From NCBI GenBank assembly GCA_964599275.1, contig CAZRFK010000013.1, positions 1-31,947 of the forward strand: 31,947 nt of DNA, given 5' to 3'. The translations under genes and the position numbers were made by a program. Below are positions 1 to 8,168 of this stretch, in pieces. The notes under the pieces were generated by a model. The model searched no databases. It worked only from the letters and a program-made list of their open reading frames with translations, and had not been told where the DNA came from. This stretch comes from PUMD01 sp964599275. Its GTDB lineage: Bacteria; Bacillota; Sulfobacillia; SLMV01. Positions within the stretch are counted from its first letter, which is position 1. Each line of letters begins with the position of its first letter.

Positions 1-296
1 CCAGCTTTATTTTGATGGTCGCCTTTGTAAGCGTGCTGCTATATACTCTGTTTGGCTGGCCTTCAATCTGGGTTCGCATGGGAGTTCGATTTTTGATGCT
101 TCCTGTGGTGGGAGGGATTGCCTACGAACTTATGAACCTGGGAGCAGAAAACCCCCACATCATACTGCGGGGACTGTTGCTGCCTGGTTTGTGGATTCAG
201 CGCTTGACTACTCGATCTCCTGATGATGGCCAGATTGAGGTAGCCGTTGCTGCACTTGATCGATGCCTGCACGGAGAGGAGGAGAATGGTTTATGA
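1..296 (+). CDS. DUF1385 (YqhQ-like) membrane protein, C-terminal part, 5' truncated by window edge
   Basis: The reading frame is open from the window edge and ends with TGA at 294-296. What remains is the family's C-terminus: a hydrophobic stretch, then the conserved blocks LPVVGGIAYEL, PGLWIQRLTT and PDDGQIEVAVAAL. DUF1385 proteins are predicted integral membrane proteins of unknown function, and in many Clostridia the gene sits directly before prfA, as here. The stop codon overlaps the prfA start (ATGA), so the two are probably translationally coupled. The family assignment is solid; no function can be given. Confidence 0.85.
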   Translation, partial: SFILMVAFVSVLLYTLFGWPSIWVRMGVRFLMLPVVGGIAYELMNLGAENPHIILRGLLLPGLWIQRLTTRSPDDGQIEVAVAALDRCLHGEEENGL

Positions 297-1390
297 GATT
301 ACTGGAAAATGAACTGCTCGAACAGCATATACAGGACCTAAAAGAACGTTATGATGAACTGAATGGATTGATAAGTGATCCGGAAATTATCAACCAGCAG
401 AATAAGTGGCAAAAATATGTAAAAGAGCACGCCCGGATCGAGGAGATCATTGATCTTTATGATCAGCTTGAGGAAAATGCAGCTGATCTGAAAGAAGCAC
501 AAGAGCTGCTGCAGGAATCTTCTGACTCAATTGATGAGGCGTGGATTCAGGAAGAGATAGAGCAGTATCGAAGCAGAATGGAAACTCTTTCTGCCAGGCT
601 GCGTGAAAGCTTACTTCCTCAGGATGAGCGGGGTGAAAAAGATGTTATTTTGGAAATCCGTGCTGGAGCAGGCGGAGATGAAGCCTCCCTGTTTGCCGCT
701 GACCTTTTTCGCATGTACAGCCGCTTTGCTGAAAGATGGGGATTGAAAGTTGAAACCATCAGCACCAACCAGACTGACGTTGGTGGATTCAGGGAAGTGA
801 TGGCTTCTGTTTCTGGGGAAGAAGTTTTCAGCATCCTGCGTTTTGAAAGTGGGGTTCACCGTGTACAGCGTGTGCCCAGTACTGAATCAGGTGGACGGAT
901 CCACACCTCCACTGCAACGGTTGCAGTTTTGCCGGAGGCGGAAGAAATCGACGTGGAAATCGACCCCAGTGACGTTGAAGTTGATACCTTCCAGGCCAGT
1001 GGTCCGGGAGGTCAGCATGTAAACAAGACGGAATCGGCGGTGCGGATAACTCACCTTCCTACAGATATCACGGTCAGCTGTCAGGACGAAAAATCTCAAC
1101 ACCGCAATAGGGCTCAGGCTTTAAAAATTCTTAGAGCCAGGCTCCTGGATTTATATGAAAGACAACAGAAGGAAGAAATGGCTCAGCAGAGACGTTCTCA
1201 GGTAGGAAGCGGTGACCGAAGTGAGAGGATCAGAACCTACAACTTTCCGCAAAACAGGGTGACTGATCATCGAATAGGGGTATCTGTCCGGCAGCTGGAT
1301 TCAATTATGGATGGTCACCTGGAAATCATTCAAGAAGAGCTCAGGACGGCAAGACAGCAGGAAATGCTGCAGGAAGTTATCAGCGGATGA
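293..1390 (+). CDS. prfA: Peptide chain release factor 1
   Basis: RF1 recognises UAA and UAG stop codons and triggers peptide release on the ribosome. The 365-residue product has the normal family length. It starts with a coiled-coil N-terminal domain and carries the catalytic GGQ loop at residues 239-241 (context GPGGQHVNKTESA). I chose ATG 293 because AGGAGGAG lies just upstream and the start overlaps the DUF1385 stop; an in-frame start at 263 is possible but lies inside the upstream gene. The next gene, prmC, encodes the methyltransferase that modifies this GGQ glutamine and overlaps the prfA stop by 4 bp, a classic functional pairing. Confidence 0.97.
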   Translation: MRLLENELLEQHIQDLKERYDELNGLISDPEIINQQNKWQKYVKEHARIEEIIDLYDQLEENAADLKEAQELLQESSDSIDEAWIQEEIEQYRSRMETLSARLRESLLPQDERGEKDVILEIRAGAGGDEASLFAADLFRMYSRFAERWGLKVETISTNQTDVGGFREVMASVSGEEVFSILRFESGVHRVQRVPSTESGGRIHTSTATVAVLPEAEEIDVEIDPSDVEVDTFQASGPGGQHVNKTESAVRITHLPTDITVSCQDEKSQHRNRAQALKILRARLLDLYERQQKEEMAQQRRSQVGSGDRSERIRTYNFPQNRVTDHRIGVSVRQLDSIMDGHLEIIQEELRTARQQEMLQEVISG

Positions 1391-2256
1391 GTACAGGATT
1401 TGGCCCGCCTCCTTACAAGGTGGCCTACCGATGGGGAGTTTCCCAGCTTAAGCTGGCGTCGGTAAAGGAGCCGACTAGTCAGGCCTACTACCTCCTCCCT
1501 GCAGAATCATCCGGACATAGGGCATCGCTTCCTGCGGAAACGGAGCGCATGCCTCTTTCAGAGTGGCTTTGTTTTGTCCGCCGTATTGTTCGCCGGGCAC
1601 GGGGCGAACCAGTGCAGTATATAAAGGGGTGGACTGAGTTTTATTCGCTACCCTTGCGCGTGAGCCCTGACGTTCTGATTCCCCGTCCGGAGACGGAAAT
1701 TCTGGTTGAGGGTCTTTTGGCACGGTTGGATGATCTACCGATCGGTCCAATCTGTGACATCGGTACCGGCAGCGGAGCGGTGGTCATATCACTTGCCCAT
1801 CATCTACAGGGCCGTCGTTTTGCAGCCACTGATATAAGCAGAAAGGCTCTGCAGGTGGCAAAGAAAAATGCTGCTTCACTGGATGTGCAGGACAGGATTG
1901 ATTGGTTGTGTGGCAGCCTGTTTGCTCCTGTTGGGGATATGCGATTTGCTGCTGTGGTGAGCAATCCTCCCTATATTCGCTCTGATCAAGTGTCGACACT
2001 GAGCAAAGAAGTGCGGCAGAATGAACCCAGAATCGCCCTTGACGGGGGAGAAGATGGACTGCAGTTGATTCGAGAGATCGTATGCAGAGCACCCAAGCAT
2101 CTGAAGCTTGGGGGATTACTTGCTCTTGAGGTAGGTCATGGACAGGCCGCTGCGACGAAAAATTTATGCCGCAAGCACTTCGGCAGCAGTGCAAAAATCA
2201 CTACTGATAAGGATTTAGCCGGCATTGAACGGGTGGTTTTTTGTGAACATGAATGA
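1387..2256 (+). CDS. prmC: Peptide chain release factor N5-glutamine methyltransferase
   Basis: PrmC uses SAM to methylate the glutamine of the release-factor GGQ motif. The 289-residue protein shows an N-terminal helical substrate-binding region (GEPVQYIKGWTEFY, then PDVLIPRPETEILVE), the SAM-binding loop DIGTGSGAVVISLA, and the catalytic NPPY motif at residues 193-196. It overlaps prfA by 4 bp at ATGA, and the downstream YrdC-family gene begins inside its last codons, so prfA, prmC and the next gene look like one operon. The N-terminus is slightly longer and richer in Pro/Tyr than usual, but no better start is evident. Confidence 0.95.
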   Translation: MSTGFGPPPYKVAYRWGVSQLKLASVKEPTSQAYYLLPAESSGHRASLPAETERMPLSEWLCFVRRIVRRARGEPVQYIKGWTEFYSLPLRVSPDVLIPRPETEILVEGLLARLDDLPIGPICDIGTGSGAVVISLAHHLQGRRFAATDISRKALQVAKKNAASLDVQDRIDWLCGSLFAPVGDMRFAAVVSNPPYIRSDQVSTLSKEVRQNEPRIALDGGEDGLQLIREIVCRAPKHLKLGGLLALEVGHGQAAATKNLCRKHFGSSAKITTDKDLAGIERVVFCEHE

Positions 2257-2911
2257 TGAATGCACCGCAATTTGGCAGTGGTCGGATGATGGCGACAATA
2301 AAGACATCACAAGACAGGCTGCAGATATTCTGCGTGCAGGGGATTTGGTGGCTTACCCCACAGAAACGGTGTATGGGCTGGGAGCGAACGGACTGGACCC
2401 GCAAGCCGTAGAGAAGGTCTATAAAGTTAAGAAGCGGCCTTCGACTAAACCGCTGCTTCTGGCAGTCAGTGGCCGGGCTATGGTGAACGATGTGGCTGCC
2501 CATGTACCGGATGCAGCCGAGATATTGATGAAAGAATTCTGGCCGGGGCCCTTATCAATAGTACTGCGGCGCAAAAGTTCAGTTCCAGCTGTAGTTGCAG
2601 CCGATGGGCCGACCATAGGAGTGAGATGCCCTGACCATCCCGTACCGCAGAAGCTGGTACAAACTCTGGGCAGCCCCATTACCTCCCCAAGTGCCAACCT
2701 GAGCGGTAAACCCAGCTGTACCACCGCACAACAGGTGTTAAAGGATTTGCAGGACCAGATTGCAGGTATCATTGACGCTGGACGGTGTGAAGGAGGCATT
2801 GAGTCAACGGTAGTACAGGTTACCTCAGAGAGTTTTCAGGTGCTTCGCCCTGGAGCAGTGACCCGACAACAGATAGAGGATTGTTTAGGAGCTTGCCAGG
2901 TGGAGTTTTAG
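2249..2911 (+). CDS. ywlC: Threonylcarbamoyl-AMP synthase (Sua5/YrdC/YwlC family)
   Basis: This enzyme makes L-threonylcarbamoyl-AMP from threonine, bicarbonate and ATP, the first step of t6A tRNA modification. The YrdC fold is recognisable from YPTETVYGLGANG, the KVKKRPSTKPL block, FWPGPLSIVL, IGVRCPDHP, SPSANLSGKPS and the ending GGIESTVVQV..LRPGAVT. The product of about 220 residues holds only the YrdC domain, without the C-terminal Sua5 domain. Three in-frame starts are possible (TTG 2225, GTG 2243, ATG 2249), all overlapping prmC; GGGTGG at 2231-2236 favours 2243 or 2249. In B. subtilis the orthologue also follows prmC and precedes the ywlE-ywlG genes. Confidence 0.93.
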   Translation: MNDECTAIWQWSDDGDNKDITRQAADILRAGDLVAYPTETVYGLGANGLDPQAVEKVYKVKKRPSTKPLLLAVSGRAMVNDVAAHVPDAAEILMKEFWPGPLSIVLRRKSSVPAVVAADGPTIGVRCPDHPVPQKLVQTLGSPITSPSANLSGKPSCTTAQQVLKDLQDQIAGIIDAGRCEGGIESTVVQVTSESFQVLRPGAVTRQQIEDCLGACQVEF

Positions 2912-2957
2912 TTCAAGTCGAAAGATTGATTTAAGTCACTTTAATTTTTGCTGCGCG

Positions 2958-2988
2958 TTGAAGTTAGTCGTTTTTCAGTAGACTTCAA
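2958..2988. repeat. Short inverted repeat in the ywlC to phosphatase-RpiB spacer
   Basis: TTGAAGT at 2958-2964 and ACTTCAA at 2982-2988 form a perfect 7-bp inverted repeat with a 17-nt loop. No T-run follows on the + strand, so it is not a convincing terminator. It may be an operator or a transcript hairpin. The rest of the 149-bp spacer shows only the strong ribosome binding site of the next gene. Confidence 0.3.
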
Positions 2989-3060
2989 AGTACATGCAGG
3001 AGGATGGAAGTACCGTTTAACAGGTAGGTGGGTTTTCTGTTTGGGTGGAGGTGACTCAAT

Positions 3061-4053
3061 TTGAGCGATTGGAAACAACAGAACAGAGATTGCCAAAAAA
3101 GTCATAAGAAACCTGATACAATAGTTGTTGTTTGTACTGGGAATACCTGTCGGAGTCCGGTTGCAGAGCACATGATGAGGGGGGAATTGTCGGGCCTGGA
3201 TTTGGACATACGGGTGCAGTCGGCTGGAGTAAATGCTTCCTCAGGAGCATCAGCAACCCCCGAAGCTGTTAGGGCATCCGGTCAGGCAGGATATGACCTC
3301 ATGGAGCATCGATCACAACGACTGAAGGATCTCAATTGGGAAAGGGTTTTCCTGGTTGCCTGCATGACAAAACGACACATTGATGCTGTGAGAAAATTTC
3401 TTAAAGGACAATGTGTCAAGCCCGAGGTGGCTATGCTTTCTCAACTGGCTGGCTCCACCGAGGAAATCAAGGATCCTTTCGGAGGGGCTTTGGCGAGATA
3501 TGAAGAGATGGTTGAACAACTCGAGCAGATAGTGCAAGATACGGTTGAGAGTATAATTAAAGTGTACTGCAGTTTTGAGGAAGAAGGTGAAATGATGGCT
3601 GAAGAAAATAGCCTGCCTTTTACTTCTGTGGCCGTAGGCTGCGATCATGCGGGTTACCCGCTGAAACCTGAAATCATTCAGGTTCTCGAAGACCTTGGAC
3701 TTCAGTGGAAGGACCTAGGTACCGATTCTGAAGAATCTGTTGACTATCCTGAATTTGCTCATCGGGTTGCCGAGGCAGTTGCCGAAGGTTCATTTGATGC
3801 TGGAATTTTGATCTGTGGAACGGGACTGGGTATGTCCATGGCCGCCAACAAGGTGTCGGGTATCAGGGCGGCCGTGTGTTCGGAAGAATTTTCGGTGCGC
3901 GGTGCGCGAGAACATAACAATGCCAATATTTTGGCCCTGGGAGCCCGTGTTTTGGGCCCTGGTTTGGCTGCTGAGTTGGTACGAATCTTTTGTCAAACGA
4001 ATTTTGCTGGTGGTCGCCATGCCCGTCGGCTAAACCAGATATCGCCAGAGTAG
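3061..4053 (+). CDS. Fusion protein: protein-arginine-phosphatase-type LMW phosphatase plus ribose-5-phosphate isomerase B
   Basis: One 330-residue frame joins two enzymes that are separate neighbours (ywlE, ywlF/rpiB) in B. subtilis. Residues ~19-175 are a low-molecular-weight phosphatase: P-loop C25-T-G-N-T-C-R31-S32 and the general-acid region DPFGG (D138). The Thr after the nucleophile and the DPFGG block resemble the YwlE arginine phosphatase, which reverses McsB phosphorylation. Residues ~190-325 are RpiB, which interconverts ribose-5-P and ribulose-5-P: GCDHAG (D195, H196), the catalytic Cys252 in ICGTGLGMSMAANK, REHNNANILALGARV and GGRHARR. A polar Glu-rich linker joins them. The start is TTG 3061, 6 nt after GGAGGTGA. 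No internal stop or frameshift signal is visible, and an in-frame ATG at the linker could allow a separate RpiB product. Confidence 0.93.
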   Translation: MSDWKQQNRDCQKSHKKPDTIVVVCTGNTCRSPVAEHMMRGELSGLDLDIRVQSAGVNASSGASATPEAVRASGQAGYDLMEHRSQRLKDLNWERVFLVACMTKRHIDAVRKFLKGQCVKPEVAMLSQLAGSTEEIKDPFGGALARYEEMVEQLEQIVQDTVESIIKVYCSFEEEGEMMAEENSLPFTSVAVGCDHAGYPLKPEIIQVLEDLGLQWKDLGTDSEESVDYPEFAHRVAEAVAEGSFDAGILICGTGLGMSMAANKVSGIRAAVCSEEFSVRGAREHNNANILALGARVLGPGLAAELVRIFCQTNFAGGRHARRLNQISPE

Positions 4054-4090
4054 ATTCAAACCGTAATTTCAGATAGAGAGGTGGGGCCGG

Positions 4091-4672
4091 ATGAAAATCG
4101 ACATCCACCAGATTGAAAAGCAGGTTGAATCAGCTGTTGAATCCCTTTTTGATATTGCCAAGCCAGAGACAGGACAGTTTTTCGTACTGGGTGCAAGCAC
4201 CAGTGAGGTTAGAGGTCACGACATTGGAAGTGCCGGTGATCAACAGCTGGGAGAAACGATTTTGCGTCCGGTGATGCGGCTTACCGAGAAGGCAGATCTT
4301 AACCTGGCTGTACAATGCTGTGAGCATCTGAATCGCTGTCTGGTTGTTGAGCAGGAAACCGTACACCGGCATCATTTGCAGGAAGTGACTGTCGTACCAG
4401 GTCCTCAGGCAGGAGGAGCCACCGCTGCCGCTGCCCTGCAGGAATTCGACCAGTCAGTTGTGGTACAGAGCATAAGAGCTCATCTTGGTATAGACATAGG
4501 CGATACTTTAATCGGGATGCACCTGCGACCGGTAGTTGTACCTGTGCGGGTAAACCAGCGTACTGTGGGCAGAGCTCATCTGACTCTTGCGCGCACTCGA
4601 CCCCCACTGGTTGGCGGCAGACGGGCGCAGTATCCCCAGGACCCTCACTCCAAGAAAGCAGATCGTTGTTGA
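4091..4672 (+). CDS. YwlG-like conserved protein (TIGR01440 / UPF0340 family)
   Basis: The 193-residue protein starts at ATG 4091 behind GAGGTGGGG. The family traits seen are FFVLGASTSEVRGHDIGSAG, AVQCCEHLNRCLVVE, VPGPQAGGATAAAA and the C-terminal region IDIGDTLIGMHLRPVVVPVR. The family is widespread in Firmicutes and has no established biochemical role that I know of. Its position directly after ywlE/rpiB matches the B. subtilis ywlC-ywlG order. In Bacillus glyA, upp and the atp genes follow; here glyA and upp are absent and envelope genes take their place. It is predicted to be soluble. Confidence 0.88.
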   Translation: MKIDIHQIEKQVESAVESLFDIAKPETGQFFVLGASTSEVRGHDIGSAGDQQLGETILRPVMRLTEKADLNLAVQCCEHLNRCLVVEQETVHRHHLQEVTVVPGPQAGGATAAAALQEFDQSVVVQSIRAHLGIDIGDTLIGMHLRPVVVPVRVNQRTVGRAHLTLARTRPPLVGGRRAQYPQDPHSKKADRC

Positions 4673-4836
4673 ATCTGGGTCCTGTATGGACATAACGATG
4701 GTTTTTTGGGAATTGTCCAGCCCATGCCAACAGTGATACAATGCCAGTAGAGTGTATTAGTACTGCTAGCAAGATTTTGTGATTTTTAGATGCGGAGAAG
4801 AAAGGGGTAAAAAATATTTCGGGTTGGATACCTTTT

Positions 4837-5835
4837 GTGGTGGCTGGTGCGTTAAGCCTGTTACTTACGCCAGCAGTAAGATGGTTGGCTATACGCATGA
4901 ATTTTTTGGCCCTTCCGGTCAGCCGCAGCGTACATAAGTCACCTGTTCCCTACATGGGAGGGGTGGCAATATATCTGGCCTTTGTCTTGACCTCTGTAAT
5001 GTATTGGGACCTCAGTGACTCTTCTCTGCAGGGGTTACTCCTGGCGGGCGGTTTTATGGTCCTGGTAGGAGTCGTGGATGATTTGATGAATCTTCCTCCA
5101 GCGGTTAAACTCATGGGACAGGTTGCTGCAGTGATAATCCTCGTGTTGTACGGTATATCCATAGAGAAGGTTACCCATCCATGGGGAGGATTTATCCACT
5201 TTGGCTACTGGAGCATTCCTGTAACCATGCTTTGGGTTCTGGCTTTTACCAACGCGCTGAACTTCATTGACGGCCTTGATGGTCTCGCTGCTGGAGTTGC
5301 GTTGATTGCTTCCTTAACTTTTCTGAATGTAGCGCTTCAGACCGGTCAACCCCTGCTGGCCGTTTATATTTGTGCAGTGCTCGGGGGGGCGGCCCTGGGG
5401 TTTTTACCCTACAATTTCCATCCGGCCAAGATTTTTATGGGTGATGCCGGGTCGATGTTTTTAGGATTTATGTTGGCATCAATATCGATTGTTGGAACCC
5501 TCAAAAGCACTGCCGCTATAGCTCTGGGTATTCCCATCCTGGTCTTGGGGCTTCCAGTCATGGATACGATATGGGCCATATTCAGGCGATTGAGTAATGG
5601 ACAGGCCGTTTATCAGGCGGACAGAAATCATTTTCATCATCGGCTCCTGAAGATGGGCATGTCTCATCGGGAAGCCGTTTTGGTGATGTACTGTGTCAGT
5701 GGATGGATGGGAATCAGTGCTCTGGCACTTACCAATATGCATCCCGCCTCAGGGTTTGGCATTATGACTTTTGCATTTGTATCAGTTTATTTTGGGGCTA
5801 AAAAGTTTGGAATAATGGACGAGGAACGGGGATAA
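4837..5835 (+). CDS. tagO: Undecaprenyl-phosphate N-acetylglucosaminyl-1-phosphate transferase (TagO/WecA)
   Basis: This polytopic membrane enzyme transfers GlcNAc-1-phosphate from UDP-GlcNAc to undecaprenyl phosphate, starting teichoic-acid or O-antigen-type polymers. Signatures are HKSPVPYMGGVAIY, the Asp pair in VVDDLMNLPPAVKL, the catalytic NFIDGLDGLAAGVA loop, and KIFMGDAGSMFLGF, with about ten hydrophobic segments and a His-rich cytoplasmic loop (DRNHFHHRLL). The start is uncertain: GTG 4837 has only a weak ribosome site, whereas a non-standard ATT at 4816 sits about 8 nt after AGAAAGGGG and would add seven residues. It is followed 2 bp later by wecB, which supplies UDP-ManNAc, so the pair is probably one linkage-unit operon. 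The 164-bp region upstream shows no feature I can name. Confidence 0.92.
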   Translation: MVAGALSLLLTPAVRWLAIRMNFLALPVSRSVHKSPVPYMGGVAIYLAFVLTSVMYWDLSDSSLQGLLLAGGFMVLVGVVDDLMNLPPAVKLMGQVAAVIILVLYGISIEKVTHPWGGFIHFGYWSIPVTMLWVLAFTNALNFIDGLDGLAAGVALIASLTFLNVALQTGQPLLAVYICAVLGGAALGFLPYNFHPAKIFMGDAGSMFLGFMLASISIVGTLKSTAAIALGIPILVLGLPVMDTIWAIFRRLSNGQAVYQADRNHFHHRLLKMGMSHREAVLVMYCVSGWMGISALALTNMHPASGFGIMTFAFVSVYFGAKKFGIMDEERG

Positions 5836-5837
5836 AA

Positions 5838-7034
5838 TTGGCATTGAACAGGTATAAAACCGTTTGTGTTTTTGGCACGCGACCGGAAGCCATAAAGATG
5901 GCTCCGGTGGTACATGAACTCACACGGCGTTCAGATAAATTCGAAACCTTCACTCTAACTACCGGACAGCACCGCGAACTTTTGGATCAGGTTCTAAAAG
6001 TTTTTGACCTGACTGCAGATGTTGATCTGGAGGTCATGACTCCCGGGCAGACTCTTACCGAGGTTACTGTGCGTTGTCTCAGTAAACTGGAAGAAGTCCT
6101 GCCTGAAATCCAGCCAGATATGGTGTTAGTTCATGGAGATACAGCCACAACCCTGGCTACTTCTCTGGCATCTTTTTATCAGCAGATTCCAATCGGGCAC
6201 GTTGAGTCGGGACTGCGGACTTTCGATCGATACCAGCCTTTTCCCGAGGAGATGAATCGGGTTCTGACCGATCATATGTGCTCCCTGCATTTTGCCCCTA
6301 CTCCTTTGAACCGGGACCATTTAAAAAGAGAGAGTCTGTCTGGTGATGGTGTCTTTGTCACCGGAAATACTGCAATTGATGCGCTACTTTCCGTTACAAG
6401 TGAGGATTATGAATTTTGCAATCCCAAGCTGCAGGAGCAGCCCTGGGGAGAACGGAAATTGATTCTCTGTGATTTACATCGGCGGGAGAATTTTGGGCAG
6501 CCGATGCGCAATGTACTGCAGGGCCTGGCCCGTCTCATGTCTGAATACATAGATAGTTATCTTGTGGTTTCAGTGCATCCCAACCCGCAGGTGTCAGCAG
6601 TTATCCGAGAGGAGCTGGAGAGTGTTGATCGCACGCTGTTGGTAGAACCGCTCGATTACCGGGAATGGGCAAATCTGATGGCTAGTTCTCATTTTTTGGT
6701 CACTGATTCGGGGGGACTTCAGGAAGAAGCCCCCGCTTTAGGGATCCCCGTGCTATTGGCCAGAGAAAAGACAGAACGTCCGGAAGCGGTAACCTCTGGA
6801 ACAGTGAAAAAAGTAGGTACCGACAGATCTTCTCTGGTTTCGGCAGGCAAACAACTGCTTGCCAGCGGTGAAATGTATGAGAGTATGGTAGGCACCCCCA
6901 ATCCGTACGGAGATGGACGGGCAGCTGGGCGGATTGCAGATGCCCTCGAGTGGCATTGGGGGCTGCGTTCTGAGCAGCCGAATGAATTCAAGTCACCGGT
7001 GCAGCTTACTGGTGAATCAGAAGTACAATTGTGA
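5838..7034 (+). CDS. wecB: UDP-N-acetylglucosamine 2-epimerase (non-hydrolysing)
   Basis: The enzyme (WecB/MnaA) interconverts UDP-GlcNAc and UDP-ManNAc for cell-surface polymers. The 398-residue product has family motifs in order: FGTRPEAIKMAPVV, TGQHRELLDQ, VHGDTATTLA, GHVESGLRTFDRYQPFPEEMNR, FVTGNTAIDAL, DLHRRENFGQPM and TDSGGLQEEAPALGIPVL. A TTG start at 5838 follows GAGGAACGGGG, 2 bp after tagO. The last ~25 residues beyond the fold are polar and acidic. Unusually, the next gene downstream is atpF rather than atpI/atpB. Confidence 0.95.
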   Translation: MALNRYKTVCVFGTRPEAIKMAPVVHELTRRSDKFETFTLTTGQHRELLDQVLKVFDLTADVDLEVMTPGQTLTEVTVRCLSKLEEVLPEIQPDMVLVHGDTATTLATSLASFYQQIPIGHVESGLRTFDRYQPFPEEMNRVLTDHMCSLHFAPTPLNRDHLKRESLSGDGVFVTGNTAIDALLSVTSEDYEFCNPKLQEQPWGERKLILCDLHRRENFGQPMRNVLQGLARLMSEYIDSYLVVSVHPNPQVSAVIREELESVDRTLLVEPLDYREWANLMASSHFLVTDSGGLQEEAPALGIPVLLAREKTERPEAVTSGTVKKVGTDRSSLVSAGKQLLASGEMYESMVGTPNPYGDGRAAGRIADALEWHWGLRSEQPNEFKSPVQLTGESEVQL

Positions 7035-7040
7035 GAATGA

Positions 7041-7080
7041 TAGCCGTGCTGCAGGTAAACAAATATGACAGATACGGCTA
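7041..7080. repeat. Inverted repeat immediately before the atpF ribosome site
   Basis: TAGCCGT at 7041-7047 and ACGGCTA at 7074-7080 are perfect 7-bp arms. The right arm ends exactly where the atpF Shine-Dalgarno GGAGGGG (7081-7087) begins. There is no T-run. It could be an RNA-processing or stability element at the wecB/atpF junction, or a scar of the event that removed atpB and atpE; neither can be shown from sequence alone. Confidence 0.35.
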
Positions 7081-7094
7081 GGAGGGGTTAACTA

Positions 7095-7568
7095 GTGTTT
7101 AACTATTTGTGGCCTTTATTCAACTTTTTGGTGCTGCTCGCCGTGGGTATATATTATGGAAAGCAGCCGCTCACGCGCATTCTGGCCTCTCACGAAGAGG
7201 AGGTTGCTGAGACTCTTGAGGGCGCTGAGGAAAACCGTTCCGAGGCCAAACAGCTTTTGCAAAAGCAGAAACGTCAGTGGCAGCAAATTGACAAAGAGAT
7301 TGAGGAAATAAGACAGGAAGCTGAGCGGGCGCGCAAAAGACTCCGGCGTCGGATGAAACAGCGCGCTGAAAGAGAACAGGAGCACCTTGCTTCCCGCATC
7401 GACGATACCATCCGCCGCGAACGTGACGAAGCGGTTGCAGAAGTACGGCGGGAAATTGCCGATGCGCTGGTGTTTTCGGTCAGACGCGCCCTTATTCGGT
7501 TGATTTCGCCCCGCGATCATGAGCAGATAATTGAACACCTCATTGATGAAATGGAGGATGCCTCATGA
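7095..7568 (+). CDS. atpF: F1Fo ATP synthase subunit b
   Basis: Subunit b forms the peripheral stalk that ties the membrane a subunit to F1. The 157-residue protein has one N-terminal membrane helix (residues ~4-20), then a long, highly charged alpha-helical coiled coil rich in Glu, Arg and Lys, ending in a delta-binding region. GTG 7095 is the start, 7 nt after GGAGGGG. Its stop overlaps atpH by 4 bp (ATGA). It is the first atp gene here; the a and c subunit genes that normally precede it are missing. It diverges in primary sequence, as is usual for b subunits, so the call rests on architecture plus context. Confidence 0.93.
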   Translation: MFNYLWPLFNFLVLLAVGIYYGKQPLTRILASHEEEVAETLEGAEENRSEAKQLLQKQKRQWQQIDKEIEEIRQEAERARKRLRRRMKQRAEREQEHLASRIDDTIRRERDEAVAEVRREIADALVFSVRRALIRLISPRDHEQIIEHLIDEMEDAS

Positions 7569-8125
7569 CCGATGATAGTGTAGCCGAAAAATACGCCAGT
7601 GTACTGCTGGAGGCTGCTGAGGATAGAGATATTCAGAATCAAATCGCTGATGATCTTTCCTGGTTGAACACCCTGCTTGATGAGAGTAAGGAATTTTATC
7701 TTATCTGGCAGCATCCGGTACTGCAGTTGGAAACCAAGACGGGCTTACTCCGTCCTGCCGTACACGAACATATCAACGCCCTGACCTGGAATTTTCTGCT
7801 CCTTCTCATTCAGAAGCGCCGGGAAAAAATGCTCCGGTCCATCTGTGATGAGTTTTTCCGCATGCAGCGCCAGCAGCGAGGAGAAGTGAAGGTGCATGTT
7901 CGTACCGCAATGCAGCTTGATGATGAGCTGGTTTCCCAGCTGCGAGAAGCCTTACGTAAGCATTTGGAAAGTGATGTTGTTTTGCAGCAGTCTCATGAGC
8001 CTGAACTGCTGGCGGGTTTGGTTTTAAATGTAGATGATATGAAGATCGATGCCAGTTTGCAACGACGTCTCGAAGAAGTGCGAAAAACGCTGGTTTCGGC
8101 GGCTGTCGACGACCAGGCAGACTAA
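7565..8125 (+). CDS. atpH: F1Fo ATP synthase subunit delta
   Basis: Delta (OSCP-type) caps the F1 hexamer and binds subunit b. The 186-residue product has the usual length: an N-terminal six-helix domain (VAEKYASVLLEAAEDRD at its start), then the C-terminal domain with GEVKVHVRTAMQLDDELVSQLREAL and the typical ending LLAGLVLNVDDMKIDASLQRRLEEVRKTL. It starts 4 bp inside atpF and ends 43 bp before the atpA start. Confidence 0.95.
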   Translation: MTDDSVAEKYASVLLEAAEDRDIQNQIADDLSWLNTLLDESKEFYLIWQHPVLQLETKTGLLRPAVHEHINALTWNFLLLLIQKRREKMLRSICDEFFRMQRQQRGEVKVHVRTAMQLDDELVSQLREALRKHLESDVVLQQSHEPELLAGLVLNVDDMKIDASLQRRLEEVRKTLVSAAVDDQAD

Positions 8126-8168
8126 AACAGAGGATAAATATGCTACCACAGGGAAGAGGTGGAAGCAG

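Noticed and set aside
4299..4898. Minus-strand open frame (199 codons) opposite ywlG and the tagO start
   Set aside because: Low-complexity translation, no ribosome site, and opposite a conserved + strand gene.
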